From: Mediterraneibacter catenae
GTDB lineage: Bacteria > Bacillota > Clostridia > Lachnospirales > Lachnospiraceae
Direction of reading: 5' to 3'
Assembly: GCF_008691045.1 (NCBI RefSeq)
Contig: NZ_VMSO01000007.1
Coordinates: 62,001-126,000 of the forward strand
DNA: 64,000 nt
Shown: in pieces, positions 27,244 through 36,280 of the stretch
Position numbering within the stretch: position 1 is the stretch's first letter
Layout: every line of letters begins with the position of its first letter
Made by a program: the position numbers and the translations under genes
The notes under the pieces: generated by a model
Database searches by the model: none
Told to the model about the DNA's origin: nothing
The model's input: only the letters and a program-made list of their open reading frames with translations

Positions 27244-28220
27244 TTCTCTTCGTCCTGTTCTTCTTCGTGATTTAACTGAATAGCGATCCGGGCTGTGATA
27301 TTGTTGATCACATCGTGGCTGGATCCCTCCATCGTCACGCCGGCCGCGCGTACATGACCGCCGCCGCCATAATATTTCGCAATCTCACTCACATCAACCT
27401 TTCCCTTTGAGCGAAGGCTGACTTTGAATTTCTGTGGACTTATCTCATGAAGGAAGATTGCGACTTCCACACCCTTTGTCTGGCGCAGCTGACTTACGAT
27501 ACCTTCCAGATCAGACGGCTCTGCCTGAAAGAATTCCATCGATTTCTGCCTGATCACGGATACGATACACTTCTTATCCATGATGAGCATACTTTCGAGC
27601 AGCGCACGTCCAAGGATCTGATTCTGTATGTATGTCTTCTCATAATAAGTTTTATCAATGATCTCGCTGCCGTTGATTCCTTTTCGCATCAGGTTCGCCG
27701 CAGTCTCCATAGTCTCCGGTGACGTGCAGGAATACTGGAATACACCGGTGTCATGCGCGATGCCCATATAAAGAGCCTCCGCAGCGGCTTTGCTTATCTT
27801 CCCGTCATCCAGCAGCGTATATACGAGTTCCGACGTAGAACTTGCATCCGGTACGATATAGTTATGATCCGCAAATGCCTCATTGCTGATATGGTGGTCT
27901 ATACACACAGTCTCCTTTGCATTTTCAAACAAAGGTCCCGAGAATCCAAGTCTCTGTGCATCTCCGCAGTCCAGACAGATAAACAGGTCATAAATATCAC
28001 CGTCTGCGATCTGCGACTTTACTTCATCAGTCCCTTTGATCATGCGGTAGGCCTCCGGCACTTCTTCAAGGTACACATCCGTACTGATCTGAGGATACTC
28101 GTCTTTCAGATACAGATACAGCCCCATACATGATCCCACGCAGTCGCCGTCCGGGCGGACGTGTCCGCCCAGCGCGATTCTGCTCTTTCCTTTCAGGATA
28201 TCATTTAATACAATCTTCAT
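27240..28220 (-). CDS. nrnA: DHH-DHHA1 phosphoesterase, NrnA-type oligoribonuclease / pAp phosphatase
   Basis: A 326-residue DHH-family phosphoesterase that degrades nanoRNA and dephosphorylates pAp. Metal motifs are HVRPDGDCVGS, CLDCGD and CIDHHISN; the DHHA1 substrate domain ends with YYGGGGHVRAAG. The chosen ATG (MKIVLND) follows GAGG by 6 bases and starts one base after the rbfA stop; a further ATG six codons upstream overlaps rbfA. Clostridial rbfA-nrnA-truB order is conserved. Confidence 0.93.
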   Translation of the reverse strand: MKIVLNDILKGKSRIALGGHVRPDGDCVGSCMGLYLYLKDEYPQISTDVYLEEVPEAYRMIKGTDEVKSQIADGDIYDLFICLDCGDAQRLGFSGPLFENAKETVCIDHHISNEAFADHNYIVPDASSTSELVYTLLDDGKISKAAAEALYMGIAHDTGVFQYSCTSPETMETAANLMRKGINGSEIIDKTYYEKTYIQNQILGRALLESMLIMDKKCIVSVIRQKSMEFFQAEPSDLEGIVSQLRQTKGVEVAIFLHEISPQKFKVSLRSKGKVDVSEIAKYYGGGGHVRAAGVTMEGSSHDVINNITARIAIQLNHEEEQDEEK

Positions 28221-28221
28221 G

Positions 28222-28596
28222 CTATTCCTCAGCTCCATTATCCAAATCTCTGGTTACTTCGTCTATCTTCTTACTGATATTCACTCCGTATTCGATAGAC
28301 TGGTCCACTATGAACCGGATCTCCGGGGTGTTGCGCATATTGATCGTATGTGCCAGCTCGCGGCGGATATAGCCCTCCGCACTCTGCAGGCCCCTGATCG
28401 TGTCCTGCTGGGCTTTTTCATCCCCCAGGACACTGATATATGCCTTACATGTCTTTAAGTCCGGAGCAACTTCCACAGCTACCACGGAAGTCATCGGCGC
28501 AACCCTCGGATCTTTGATCCCGCTGCGTATGATGTTGCTCAGTTCCCGCTGGACCTCAGCGTTTACACGTGTATTTTTAATACTGTTTTTTCTCAT
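28222..28596 (-). CDS. rbfA: 30S ribosome-binding factor RbfA
   Basis: A 124-residue single KH-type domain protein needed for 16S maturation and cold adaptation. Family marks are RVNAEVQRELSNIIR, then VAVEVAPDLKTCKAYISVLG and RNTPEIRFIVDQSIEYG. It lies 21 bases after infB and one base before nrnA in the operon. Confidence 0.95.
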   Translation of the reverse strand: MRKNSIKNTRVNAEVQRELSNIIRSGIKDPRVAPMTSVVAVEVAPDLKTCKAYISVLGDEKAQQDTIRGLQSAEGYIRRELAHTINMRNTPEIRFIVDQSIEYGVNISKKIDEVTRDLDNGAEE

Positions 28597-28617
28597 TGCC
28601 GCTCCTTTTGTGGAGAG

Positions 28618-31461
28618 TTATTTTCTCTCTATCTCAACCATCTTATATGCTTCTACGTTGTCTCCTTCTTTGATGTCGTTATAATTCTCAAACACAAAGC
28701 CGCACTCATAACCGGCTCTAACTTCCTTGACATCATCTTTAAATCTCTTCAGGGATGCCAGCGGTCCGTCAAATACAACGATACCGTCGCGGATCAGGCG
28801 TACAGAACAGTTTCTCTCAAAGATACCGTCCTGTACGTAAGCTCCCGCGATTGTTCCTACGCCGGACGCCTTGAATGTCTGACGCACCTCTGCGTGACCA
28901 AGGATCTTCTCCTCAAACACCGGATCCAGCATACCTTTCATGGCAGCCTCTACGTCTTCTATCGCATTGTAGATGACTCTGTACAGTCTGACATCCACGC
29001 CCTCACGCTCGGCAATATCTTTCGCCGTAGCATCCGGACGGACGTTGAATCCGATGATGATCGCATTGGATGCAGACGCAAGGATCACATCCGACTCATT
29101 GATCGCACCTACGCCGCCGTGGATCACCTTGATCACTACTTCGTCGTTGGTAAGTTTCAGCAAGCTCTGCTTCATCGCCTCCACAGATCCCTGTACATCC
29201 GCTTTGACCACGATATTGAGTTCTTTAAGGTTTCCTTCCTGGATCTGGCTGAACAGATCGTCAAGAGACATCCTTGATTTTGTCTCTTCCAGAAGTTTCA
29301 CTTTATTCTGTGCGATAAATGTCTCTGCAAAGCTTCTCGCTTCCTTTTCAGACTCGCATCCTACAAATACTTCTCCGGCGTTCGGCACTTCGTTCAGTCC
29401 GAGAATTTCCACCGGCTGGGACGGCCCTGCCTCTTTGACGCGTCTTCCCTTGTCATCCATCATGGCACGGACACGTCCGTGTGCACTTCCTGCCGCAATG
29501 GCATCTCCTACATGGAGTGTTCCTTTCTGTACAAGTACGGTTGCCACAGAACCTTTACCTTTGTCAAGCTCTGCCTCGATAACAAGACCTCTCGCAGCGC
29601 GGTTCGGGTTAGCTTTCAGCTCCATCACCTCTGCAGTGAGCAGAATCATCTCAAGCAGTTCCGGAATCCCTTCCTTCGTATGAGCAGATACCGGCACGAA
29701 TACAGTGCTTCCGCCCCAGTCCTCGGGGATAAGTTCATATTCTGTGAGTTCCTGTTTTACTCTCTCGATATTTGCTCCCGGCTTGTCGATCTTGTTGATC
29801 GCCACTATGATCTCTACTCCGGCTGCCTTTGCATGGTTGATTGCCTCAACAGTCTGCGGCATCACGCCATCGTCCGCAGCAACTACAAGGATTGCAATAT
29901 CAGTGGAGCTTGCGCCTCTCATTCGCATTGCAGTAAACGCCTCATGTCCGGGAGTATCAAGGAACGTGATTTTCTCCCCATTGATCTCTACTACATAGGC
30001 ACCGATATGCTGTGTAATACCGCCGGCCTCACGATCTGTTACATTTGTATGGCGTATTGCGTCGAGCAGGGAAGTCTTACCATGGTCTACGTGTCCCATA
30101 ACACAGACAACCGGAGGACGTTTCACCATCAGGCTTTCATCTTCCTCGTCCTCTTTAAGAAGTTCCTCGATCACATCGACAACCTCCTCCTTCTCACAGA
30201 GGACATCAAAGTCCAGTGCGATCTCTTCGGCAGTCTCATAATCAATTTCCTGATTAACTGTCACGACTTTCCCCTGGAGGAACAGCTTCTTGACGATCAC
30301 GGACGGAACAACTTTCATCTTGTCGGCAAGTTCTTTGATCGTAAGGACTTCCGGAATAACAATCTGTTTGATCTTCTCTTCCTTTTTCTCCTCTTTCGGC
30401 TGCGGTCTCTTAGCCTCTGCAACCTGTTTCTGCTTTCTGCCTTTTCTTCCTTTGCCCTCGAATGCCTCGTCTCTGTATTCTTTCTTCTTATTATCTCTCT
30501 CTTTATCTTTGGCCTTGTTTCTCTGGCTCTTCTGCTGCTCCATAACCGGAGTGCTCATATCATCCCTGCGGGAATCTCTGCGATCCGGACGCGGACCCTG
30601 TCCGCCGTTTCTCTGATCGCGTCCTCCCCTCTCCGGGCGACCCTGACGTCCGCCGTTTCCGTTACCGAAGGAACGACCGTTCTGGCCTCTGTCTCCTCTC
30701 GGCTGACGGTCACCGCCCTGTCTGTCTCCTCTTGCCGGACGGTCAGATGAATTCCTGTTATCTCTTCCTTCGCCCTGACGTGTTCCATGTGATGCGTGCT
30801 CTGCCCGCGCCGGCCTCTCTGTTGACTGTCTTCCCTCAGAAGTCTGGCGGCCAGTCTGAGCCGGTCTCTCTGTGCGTGCCGGACGCTCTGTGCGTGTCTG
30901 GCGTTCTCCTGCCGGTCTTGCCTCTGCTGCAGGGCGCTCTGTCCGCGCCGGTCTCTCCGTCTGTACCGGGCGCTCAGCCTGTGTCTGTACCGGATGCTCT
31001 GCAGGTCTCTTCTCTACTGCAGGACGTGCCCCCTGGGCAGGACGCTCCGGACGTGCCGGTCTCTCTCCTGCCGGGCGTGCTCCATGCGCCGGGCGTGTTC
31101 CCGCCTGAGCGTTACGCGCTCCCTGCTGGCCCGGGCGTCCCTGGCGCTGTGCCGGACGGCTGCCCTGGATCCTGCTGCTGTTCTTGGAATTCTGCGGGCG
31201 GATTACAAACGCCAGATTTTTCTTCTTCGGCGCTGCAGACTCTGCCTGCTCTGCCGTTTTTCCGGCAGCCTTTTCCTCTTCGCCGGAAGTCTTCTTTTCT
31301 CCTTTTGAAGAGACCTCACTGCGGATCTCCTCAGCTATATTATCTTCGATCGTGCTCATATGATTCTTAATCTCCACATTTTTCTTCTGAAGAATATCTA
31401 CAAGTTCTTTATTGTCCATCCCCAGCTCTCTGGCCAGTTCATGTACCCTCATTTTCGTCAT
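28618..31461 (-). CDS. infB: Translation initiation factor IF-2
   Basis: A 947-residue IF-2. An N-terminal small helical domain ([21 protein letters not shown]) is followed by a long low-complexity linker (about residues 85-340) rich in Arg, Pro, Ala, Gln, Glu and Gly with repeated [13 protein letters not shown] units. The second IF2_N domain ([21 protein letters not shown]) precedes the GTPase (G1 GHVDHGKT, G3 DTPGHEAF, G4 NKID) and the C-terminal fMet-tRNA-binding domains. AAAGGAGG is 9 bases upstream. The linker is unusually long and repetitive but stays in frame. Confidence 0.98.
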   Translation of the reverse strand: MTKMRVHELARELGMDNKELVDILQKKNVEIKNHMSTIEDNIAEEIRSEVSSKGEKKTSGEEEKAAGKTAEQAESAAPKKKNLAFVIRPQNSKNSSRIQGSRPAQRQGRPGQQGARNAQAGTRPAHGARPAGERPARPERPAQGARPAVEKRPAEHPVQTQAERPVQTERPARTERPAAEARPAGERQTRTERPARTERPAQTGRQTSEGRQSTERPARAEHASHGTRQGEGRDNRNSSDRPARGDRQGGDRQPRGDRGQNGRSFGNGNGGRQGRPERGGRDQRNGGQGPRPDRRDSRRDDMSTPVMEQQKSQRNKAKDKERDNKKKEYRDEAFEGKGRKGRKQKQVAEAKRPQPKEEKKEEKIKQIVIPEVLTIKELADKMKVVPSVIVKKLFLQGKVVTVNQEIDYETAEEIALDFDVLCEKEEVVDVIEELLKEDEEDESLMVKRPPVVCVMGHVDHGKTSLLDAIRHTNVTDREAGGITQHIGAYVVEINGEKITFLDTPGHEAFTAMRMRGASSTDIAILVVAADDGVMPQTVEAINHAKAAGVEIIVAINKIDKPGANIERVKQELTEYELIPEDWGGSTVFVPVSAHTKEGIPELLEMILLTAEVMELKANPNRAARGLVIEAELDKGKGSVATVLVQKGTLHVGDAIAAGSAHGRVRAMMDDKGRRVKEAGPSQPVEILGLNEVPNAGEVFVGCESEKEARSFAETFIAQNKVKLLEETKSRMSLDDLFSQIQEGNLKELNIVVKADVQGSVEAMKQSLLKLTNDEVVIKVIHGGVGAINESDVILASASNAIIIGFNVRPDATAKDIAEREGVDVRLYRVIYNAIEDVEAAMKGMLDPVFEEKILGHAEVRQTFKASGVGTIAGAYVQDGIFERNCSVRLIRDGIVVFDGPLASLKRFKDDVKEVRAGYECGFVFENYNDIKEGDNVEAYKMVEIERK

Positions 31462-31475
31462 ATTTACTACCTCCT

Positions 31476-31799
31476 TTATGCAATATCCTCTCGATCTTTA
31501 AGCTCTTTTAGAATCCCGTCTGCAAATCCTTCGTCCAATATCGCCAGAGATGCACGGAATTCTTTTCCCATTGCATGCCCTAAGGTATCTTTATCTCCGT
31601 AAATACAAATTGGAACTTTGTAAAATTTACACATATCCCGAAATTTCTTCTTCGTGTTCTCTGATGCATCTGATGCGATGATCACAAGATGTGCGCGTCC
31701 TGACTTCGTCTCGCTCTCTGTCATCATCTCGCCGCTCGCGCATCTTCCTGCTTTCATTGCGAGTCCGATCAGGGACAGGACTTTATCCTTCTTTCTCAA
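31476..31799 (-). CDS. ylxQ: L7Ae/L30e-family ribosome-associated protein YlxQ
   Basis: A 107-residue L7Ae-type RNA-binding protein. The N-terminal [14 protein letters not shown] and central [16 protein letters not shown] are typical of the family, which binds kink-turn RNAs. The start is a TTG inside the last codons of ylxR (17-base overlap), preceded by AAAAGGAG; no better start exists. It sits between ylxR and infB, its standard place in Firmicutes. Confidence 0.9.
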   Translation of the reverse strand: MRKKDKVLSLIGLAMKAGRCASGEMMTESETKSGRAHLVIIASDASENTKKKFRDMCKFYKVPICIYGDKDTLGHAMGKEFRASLAILDEGFADGILKELKDREDIA

Positions 31800-32064
31800 T
31801 CTCGCCCATCTCCTTTTCCAGCCTGTCGTATACTTCCTGCGGGATCTCCTGTTTGAAAGACCGCTCCAGCCCCCTCGACTTCACCGCGTTCTGAAAGCAG
31901 CTGAGCGAACGGCACAGATAAGCGCCTCTGCCGTTTTTCTTTCCGGCTGCATCCACAACGAACTCGCCGTTCTCGGTCTTCAGTATACGCATCAGTTCCT
32001 TCTTCGGTTTCATTTCACCACATCCTACACATTTTCTCATAGGAATCTTCTTCTTTACCGCCAA
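31783..32064 (-). CDS. ylxR: YlxR-family RNA-binding protein (DUF448)
   Basis: A ~93-residue YlxR protein. The signature RKCVGCGEMKPKKELMRI and NGRGAYLCRSLSCF are clear; C-terminal basic and acidic residues follow. Structures of the family show a nucleic-acid-binding fold. The preferred start is TTG 8 bases after AAGGAG; a GTG three codons upstream overlaps that site. It lies between nusA and ylxQ. Confidence 0.92.
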   Translation of the reverse strand: MAVKKKIPMRKCVGCGEMKPKKELMRILKTENGEFVVDAAGKKNGRGAYLCRSLSCFQNAVKSRGLERSFKQEIPQEVYDRLEKEMGEIEKEG

Positions 32065-32092
32065 ATAATCCACTCCTTCAGATCATATACTG

Positions 32093-33352
32093 TTATTTAT
32101 CCGTCTCGACGAATTCGATCTCCTCCGGCTCTTCTGCGCTGTAGTCATCATAGTCTTCTGCATATCCGTCATTCTCGCCGTAAGCGCCGTCTTCATACTC
32201 ATCGTAGGCACCGTCTTCATATGCGCCCTCTTCATACTCGTCTTCGTAATCTCCGGTATATCCTTCTTCGCCCATGAGACCCATCTGTTCCATATAATTC
32301 TCCGGAAGATCTCCTGCTTCGATTGCCTGGGTCTCGCTCTTGATGTCGATCTTATATCCTGTAAGTCTTGCCGCAAGACGCGCATTCTGTCCTTCTTTTC
32401 CGATCGCAAGAGAAAGCTGATAATCAGGAACGATTACATTAGCCACTTTTTCTTCAGGGTCAGCCATAACCGAAATTACCTTTGCCGGACTCAGCGCATT
32501 CTCGATCAGAAGCGCCGGGTTCTCATCCCAGTTGATAATATCGATCTTTTCTCCGCGCAGCTCCTGAACGACAGCATTGACTCTCGCTCCATTCATTCCG
32601 ACGCAGGCACCCACCGGATCCACATTCGGATCGTTGGACCATACAGCCATCTTCGTACGCGATCCGGCCTCACGTGCAATGCTCTTGATCTCTACTGTCC
32701 CGTCTCTTACTTCGGCAACTTCAGCCTCAAAGAGTCGTTTCACGAGCTCCGGATGTGTACGGGACACTAGGATCTTCGGTCCCCTCGGTGTATTCTTGAC
32801 CTCTACTACGTACAGCTTGATGCGGTCCGTCGGCTTGAACACCTCGCCTTTAACCTGTTCATTCTCTGTCAGCATAGCGTCGGCTCTTCCGAGGTTGATG
32901 CTGATATTCTTGCCAACATAGCGCTGGACAATACCGGTAACGATATCTTTCTCTTTCTCAAAATACTGGTCAAAAACAACTTTTCTTTCTTCTTCTCTGA
33001 TTTTCTGCAAGATCAGGTTCTTTGCATTCTGCGTAGCGATACGTCCGAACTCTTTTGACTGCACCGGAATCTGGGCAATATCTCCGGCCTGAAGTGCGGA
33101 GTCGATCTTCTCTGCCTCCTCCAGGCTGATCTCCAGCGCCGGATTCGTCACTTCCTCAACTACTTTTTTCTCTGCGTACACGGCATAATCACATGTCTCG
33201 CGGTCCATGATCACCTTAATATTCTCTGCCGTACCGAAATGATTTTTACATGCGCTGATCAGAGAATTCTCAATTGCATCCATCATTACATCTTTGCTGA
33301 TGTTCTTCTCTTTCTCAAGGATTGTCAATGCTTCCATTAACTCTGTGTTCAT
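32093..33352 (-). CDS. nusA: Transcription termination/antitermination factor NusA
   Basis: A 419-residue NusA with the N-terminal RNAP-binding domain, an S1 domain ([16 protein letters not shown]), and two KH domains ([28 protein letters not shown], cut here for length; and [23 protein letters not shown]-type). The C-terminal ~60 residues are a strongly acidic Glu/Asp/Tyr tail (repeated YEDGAY-like units) rather than the acidic repeats of E. coli. TAGGAGG precedes the ATG. It follows rimP by 22 bases. Confidence 0.97.
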   Translation of the reverse strand: MNTELMEALTILEKEKNISKDVMMDAIENSLISACKNHFGTAENIKVIMDRETCDYAVYAEKKVVEEVTNPALEISLEEAEKIDSALQAGDIAQIPVQSKEFGRIATQNAKNLILQKIREEERKVVFDQYFEKEKDIVTGIVQRYVGKNISINLGRADAMLTENEQVKGEVFKPTDRIKLYVVEVKNTPRGPKILVSRTHPELVKRLFEAEVAEVRDGTVEIKSIAREAGSRTKMAVWSNDPNVDPVGACVGMNGARVNAVVQELRGEKIDIINWDENPALLIENALSPAKVISVMADPEEKVANVIVPDYQLSLAIGKEGQNARLAARLTGYKIDIKSETQAIEAGDLPENYMEQMGLMGEEGYTGDYEDEYEEGAYEDGAYDEYEDGAYGENDGYAEDYDDYSAEEPEEIEFVETDK

Positions 33353-33374
33353 CTCTCTGTTTCCTCCTAAATAA

Positions 33375-33842
33375 TTAAAAATCCAAAGCCAGACGGATCA
33401 GGGCTATGTCTGCCCGGTCAAATGTCTGTTCCGTATCATCTTCATACGCGATCGTAACCGTATTTTCATCATATTTCTTAAGGATCCCGGTAAATTCTTT
33501 CTGGCGGTCGATCGCCCGGTAAGTCCGGATCTCAACTTCCTCGCCGAGGCTTCTGGCAAAATCCTTCTCCTTTTTCAGCGGCCTGCCAAGTCCCGGTGAA
33601 CTCACCTCAAACACATAGGAATCCTCGATATAATCCTTCTCATCCAGAATGTCTGAGAATCTCCGGCTGACCGCCTCACAGTCGTCCACGGTGATCCCGC
33701 CCGGTTTGTCAATATAGGCGCGCAGATACCAGGTGCCGCCTTCCCTGACATATTCTACATCCACAAGTTCAAACTCAAGCTCCGAGACGATCGGTTCTAA
33801 GAGCTGCTCCGTTTTCTGTTCATATTCTTCTCTTCTCGACAC
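33375..33842 (-). CDS. rimP: Ribosome maturation factor RimP
   Basis: A ~155-residue RimP, needed for 30S maturation. The segments FELVDVEYVREGGTWYLR, YIDKPGGITVDDCEAVSR and YVFEVSSPGLGRPL are diagnostic. The start is probably GTG (VSRREEY), 7-8 bases after AAAGGA; an ATG 13 codons upstream has no site. It heads the rimP-nusA-ylxR-ylxQ-infB-rbfA-nrnA-truB-ribF operon. Confidence 0.95.
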   Translation of the reverse strand: MSRREEYEQKTEQLLEPIVSELEFELVDVEYVREGGTWYLRAYIDKPGGITVDDCEAVSRRFSDILDEKDYIEDSYVFEVSSPGLGRPLKKEKDFARSLGEEVEIRTYRAIDRQKEFTGILKKYDENTVTIAYEDDTEQTFDRADIALIRLALDF

Positions 33843-33915
33843 GCTATACTTCCTTTCTGTTACACCGTGCTTCTGCGGCATCGTGGTGCTTCTGCAATAT
33901 TTTTCACACCAACAA

Positions 33916-33943
33916 AGAAGAGTGAACTTTCGTTCACTCTTCT
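33916..33943 (-). terminator. Perfect 12-bp hairpin between parC and rimP
   Basis: AGAAGAGTGAAC and its exact complement at 33916-33927 and 33932-33943 surround a four-base loop (GAAA when read on the minus strand), followed by TTGTTGG. It probably ends the parE-parC transcript ~80 bases after the parC stop. The U-run is imperfect, so a role in the rimP operon leader is possible. Confidence 0.65.
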
Positions 33944-34021
33944 GCCGGGTTCCTTATGTAACTATTGGTAAGTATACCACCAGTTTTCTCAGAATGCAAG
34001 GGCTGAAATAAAAAAATACAA

Positions 34022-36265
34022 CTATCCCCTGTACTTAGTGCCTGCGCCGTCACGTTTCGCCTGTTTGAGACGGTTCAAAGTAACTTCTTTTTCATTATAT
34101 AATATCTTCGTCTCTGTTCCCTCTTCAAAGAGATACACTTCCTCCAGCTCATCTTTCTTCTGGAGCCGTATCCCGCGAACTCCCACAGCGGCCTTCTTTT
34201 TCACCGGGATATCCGCTGCCGGGAACTTCAGGAAGTATCCGTTCTTCGTCCGGAGTACGGCATTCTGGAGGTCGTTTACTACTTTGACCGCAATGAGGGA
34301 ATCTCCATCCTGCAGTTTTGTAGCTGCGATCGTCCTCTTCGTCACCTGGAACTCTGTCCCTTCCACTTTCTTGATCATCCCCTGTGCGGTCGCAAACATC
34401 AGATACGCAAACCGCATTTGCTCTGCATCGCAGACCATGATGATCTGTTCCTCACTTGTGGAGTAATTGCTGATATTATCGATCGGAGTTCCTTTGTCAC
34501 GGAATCTTCCGTGCGGCACATCCGGCACTTTGACCTGATGCATTTTACCGGTGTCGGTAAAGATGCACAGCCTTCCGGTATTCATACAGTGCACGACATA
34601 TTTATTCTCACTGTCTGCCGCCTCTTTATTCCTCTCATAGACAGATATGTCCACCGTCTTTGCATATCCGAAACGATCCATGAGGAAGACGACTTCCTGC
34701 TCTTCGATCTTCTTCTCCTCGAACACGGCCTCTTCCGCATTCTCGATGACCGTGCGGCGTTTACGTCCATATTCCTTCTTGAACGCATCCAGTTCTTCCA
34801 TGATCACGCCTGCCATGGAATCATAATTATTGAGTATATCCTCATAGCGGGCGATATTTTTAAGTGTCTGCTCGTGCTCTGCCCTGAGCGCTTCGATCTC
34901 GAGTCCGATCAGACGGTAGAGGCGCATCTCCAGGATCGCCGTCGCCTGACGCTCGGTAAACCGGAGCAGAGCAGCCATCTTCTTCGAGATATTGGACTTA
35001 AATCTGATATTATCAGTGATACCATGCACGAGGCAGGCTCTCGCATCTTTCACCGATTTACTTCCCCTCAGGATCTCAATGATCAGATCGATCACATCGC
35101 AAGCCTTGATCAGACCTTCCTGCACCTCACTCTTCTCCTTCTCTTTCGTAAGGAGCGTCTGATACTTGCGGGTCGCAAGCTCAAACTGGAAGTCTACATG
35201 GTGCTCTATGATCTTCTTAAGTCCCAGCGTCTCAGGCCTTCCGTCCGCCACAGCGAGCATGTTCACGCCAAATGTATCCTCGAGACGTGTCTTCTTGTAG
35301 AGCATGTTCTTTAAGTTCTCTACATCCGCCCCCTTCTTCAGTTCCAGCACAATGCGTATTCCTTCTTTTGAGGACTGGTTGGATATATCTACGATATCTG
35401 TCGTCTTCTTCGTCTCCACCAGATTTGCCACATCATTTAAGAATTTACTGATGCCGGTACCGATCATCGTATAGGGGATCTCGCTGATCACGAGCTGTTT
35501 CTTCCCGCCTTTTAAATCCTCAACCTCAACTTTGCCACGGATCTTGATCTTGCCCTGGCCGGTCTCGTAGATATTCAGCAGGTCATCCTTGTTGACCACG
35601 ATGCCTCCGGTCGGGAAGTCAGGACCCTTGATGTACTTCATGAGCTGTTTTGTACTGATGGCGTCATTCTTCATATATGCCTTGACCGCATCGATCACTT
35701 CGCCCAGGTTGTGAGTAGGAATGCTGGTCGCCATGCCGACCGCAATACCTTCCGCGCCGTTTACGAGAAGGTTCGGCACCCGCACAGGAAGTACAAGGGG
35801 TTCCTTCTCTGTCTCGTCAAAGTTCGGTCCGAAATCGATGACATTTTTATCCAGATCCGCCAGACAGACTTCCTGAGTGAACTTCGTAAGTCTCGCCTCG
35901 GTATAACGCATGGCAGCAGCCCCGTCACCCTCGATGGATCCGAAATTACCGTGTCCGTCCACAAGGATCTGCCCTTTTTTAAACTCCTGTGCCATGACGA
36001 CCAGAGCCTCGTAGATGGAGCTGTCGCCGTGGGGGTGATATTTACCCATCGTATCTCCCACGATACGGGCACATTTCCTGTAGGGCCTGTCATAACGTAT
36101 CCCCAGTTCGTACATATCATAGAGAGTACGTCTCTGAACCGGTTTTAAACCATCCCGCACATCCGGAAGAGCGCGGGCGATGATCACGCTCATAGCGTAA
36201 TCGATATATGACTTCTTCATAAGGTCGGAATATTCCGTCCTTATGATCTGTGATTCACTGTTCAT
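34022..36265 (-). CDS. parC: Type IIA topoisomerase A subunit, ParC-like
   Basis: A 747-residue DNA gyrase/topoisomerase IV A subunit. The catalytic Tyr lies in AAAMRYTEARL (~residue 120). The quinolone-determining loop reads GKYHPHGDSSIYEALVVMAQ: Ser and Glu at the usual resistance positions are the wild-type-like residues. The C-terminal beta-pinwheel lacks a recognisable GyrA box (QRRGGKG); the nearest segment is KKKAAVGVRGIRLQ, which argues for topoisomerase IV or a second gyrase-like set rather than the main gyrase. It follows the B subunit by 15 bases. A distinct gyrA/gyrB near the origin is expected but not in this window. Confidence 0.88.
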   Translation of the reverse strand: MNSESQIIRTEYSDLMKKSYIDYAMSVIIARALPDVRDGLKPVQRRTLYDMYELGIRYDRPYRKCARIVGDTMGKYHPHGDSSIYEALVVMAQEFKKGQILVDGHGNFGSIEGDGAAAMRYTEARLTKFTQEVCLADLDKNVIDFGPNFDETEKEPLVLPVRVPNLLVNGAEGIAVGMATSIPTHNLGEVIDAVKAYMKNDAISTKQLMKYIKGPDFPTGGIVVNKDDLLNIYETGQGKIKIRGKVEVEDLKGGKKQLVISEIPYTMIGTGISKFLNDVANLVETKKTTDIVDISNQSSKEGIRIVLELKKGADVENLKNMLYKKTRLEDTFGVNMLAVADGRPETLGLKKIIEHHVDFQFELATRKYQTLLTKEKEKSEVQEGLIKACDVIDLIIEILRGSKSVKDARACLVHGITDNIRFKSNISKKMAALLRFTERQATAILEMRLYRLIGLEIEALRAEHEQTLKNIARYEDILNNYDSMAGVIMEELDAFKKEYGRKRRTVIENAEEAVFEEKKIEEQEVVFLMDRFGYAKTVDISVYERNKEAADSENKYVVHCMNTGRLCIFTDTGKMHQVKVPDVPHGRFRDKGTPIDNISNYSTSEEQIIMVCDAEQMRFAYLMFATAQGMIKKVEGTEFQVTKRTIAATKLQDGDSLIAVKVVNDLQNAVLRTKNGYFLKFPAADIPVKKKAAVGVRGIRLQKKDELEEVYLFEEGTETKILYNEKEVTLNRLKQAKRDGAGTKYRG

Positions 36266-36280
36266 GTTCTCTCTCCTTCA

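Noticed and set aside
29479-30750. A 423-codon plus-strand open frame opposite infB
   Set aside because: It lies wholly antisense to infB, which has all IF-2 motifs, and it shows no domain or ribosome site. Its length results from the low-complexity linker of infB.
30780-31200. Repetitive DNA that could be taken for a tandem repeat or CRISPR-like array
   Set aside because: The repeats are irregular, in frame, and encode the Arg/Pro/Ala/Glu linker of IF-2. No constant spacer length exists.
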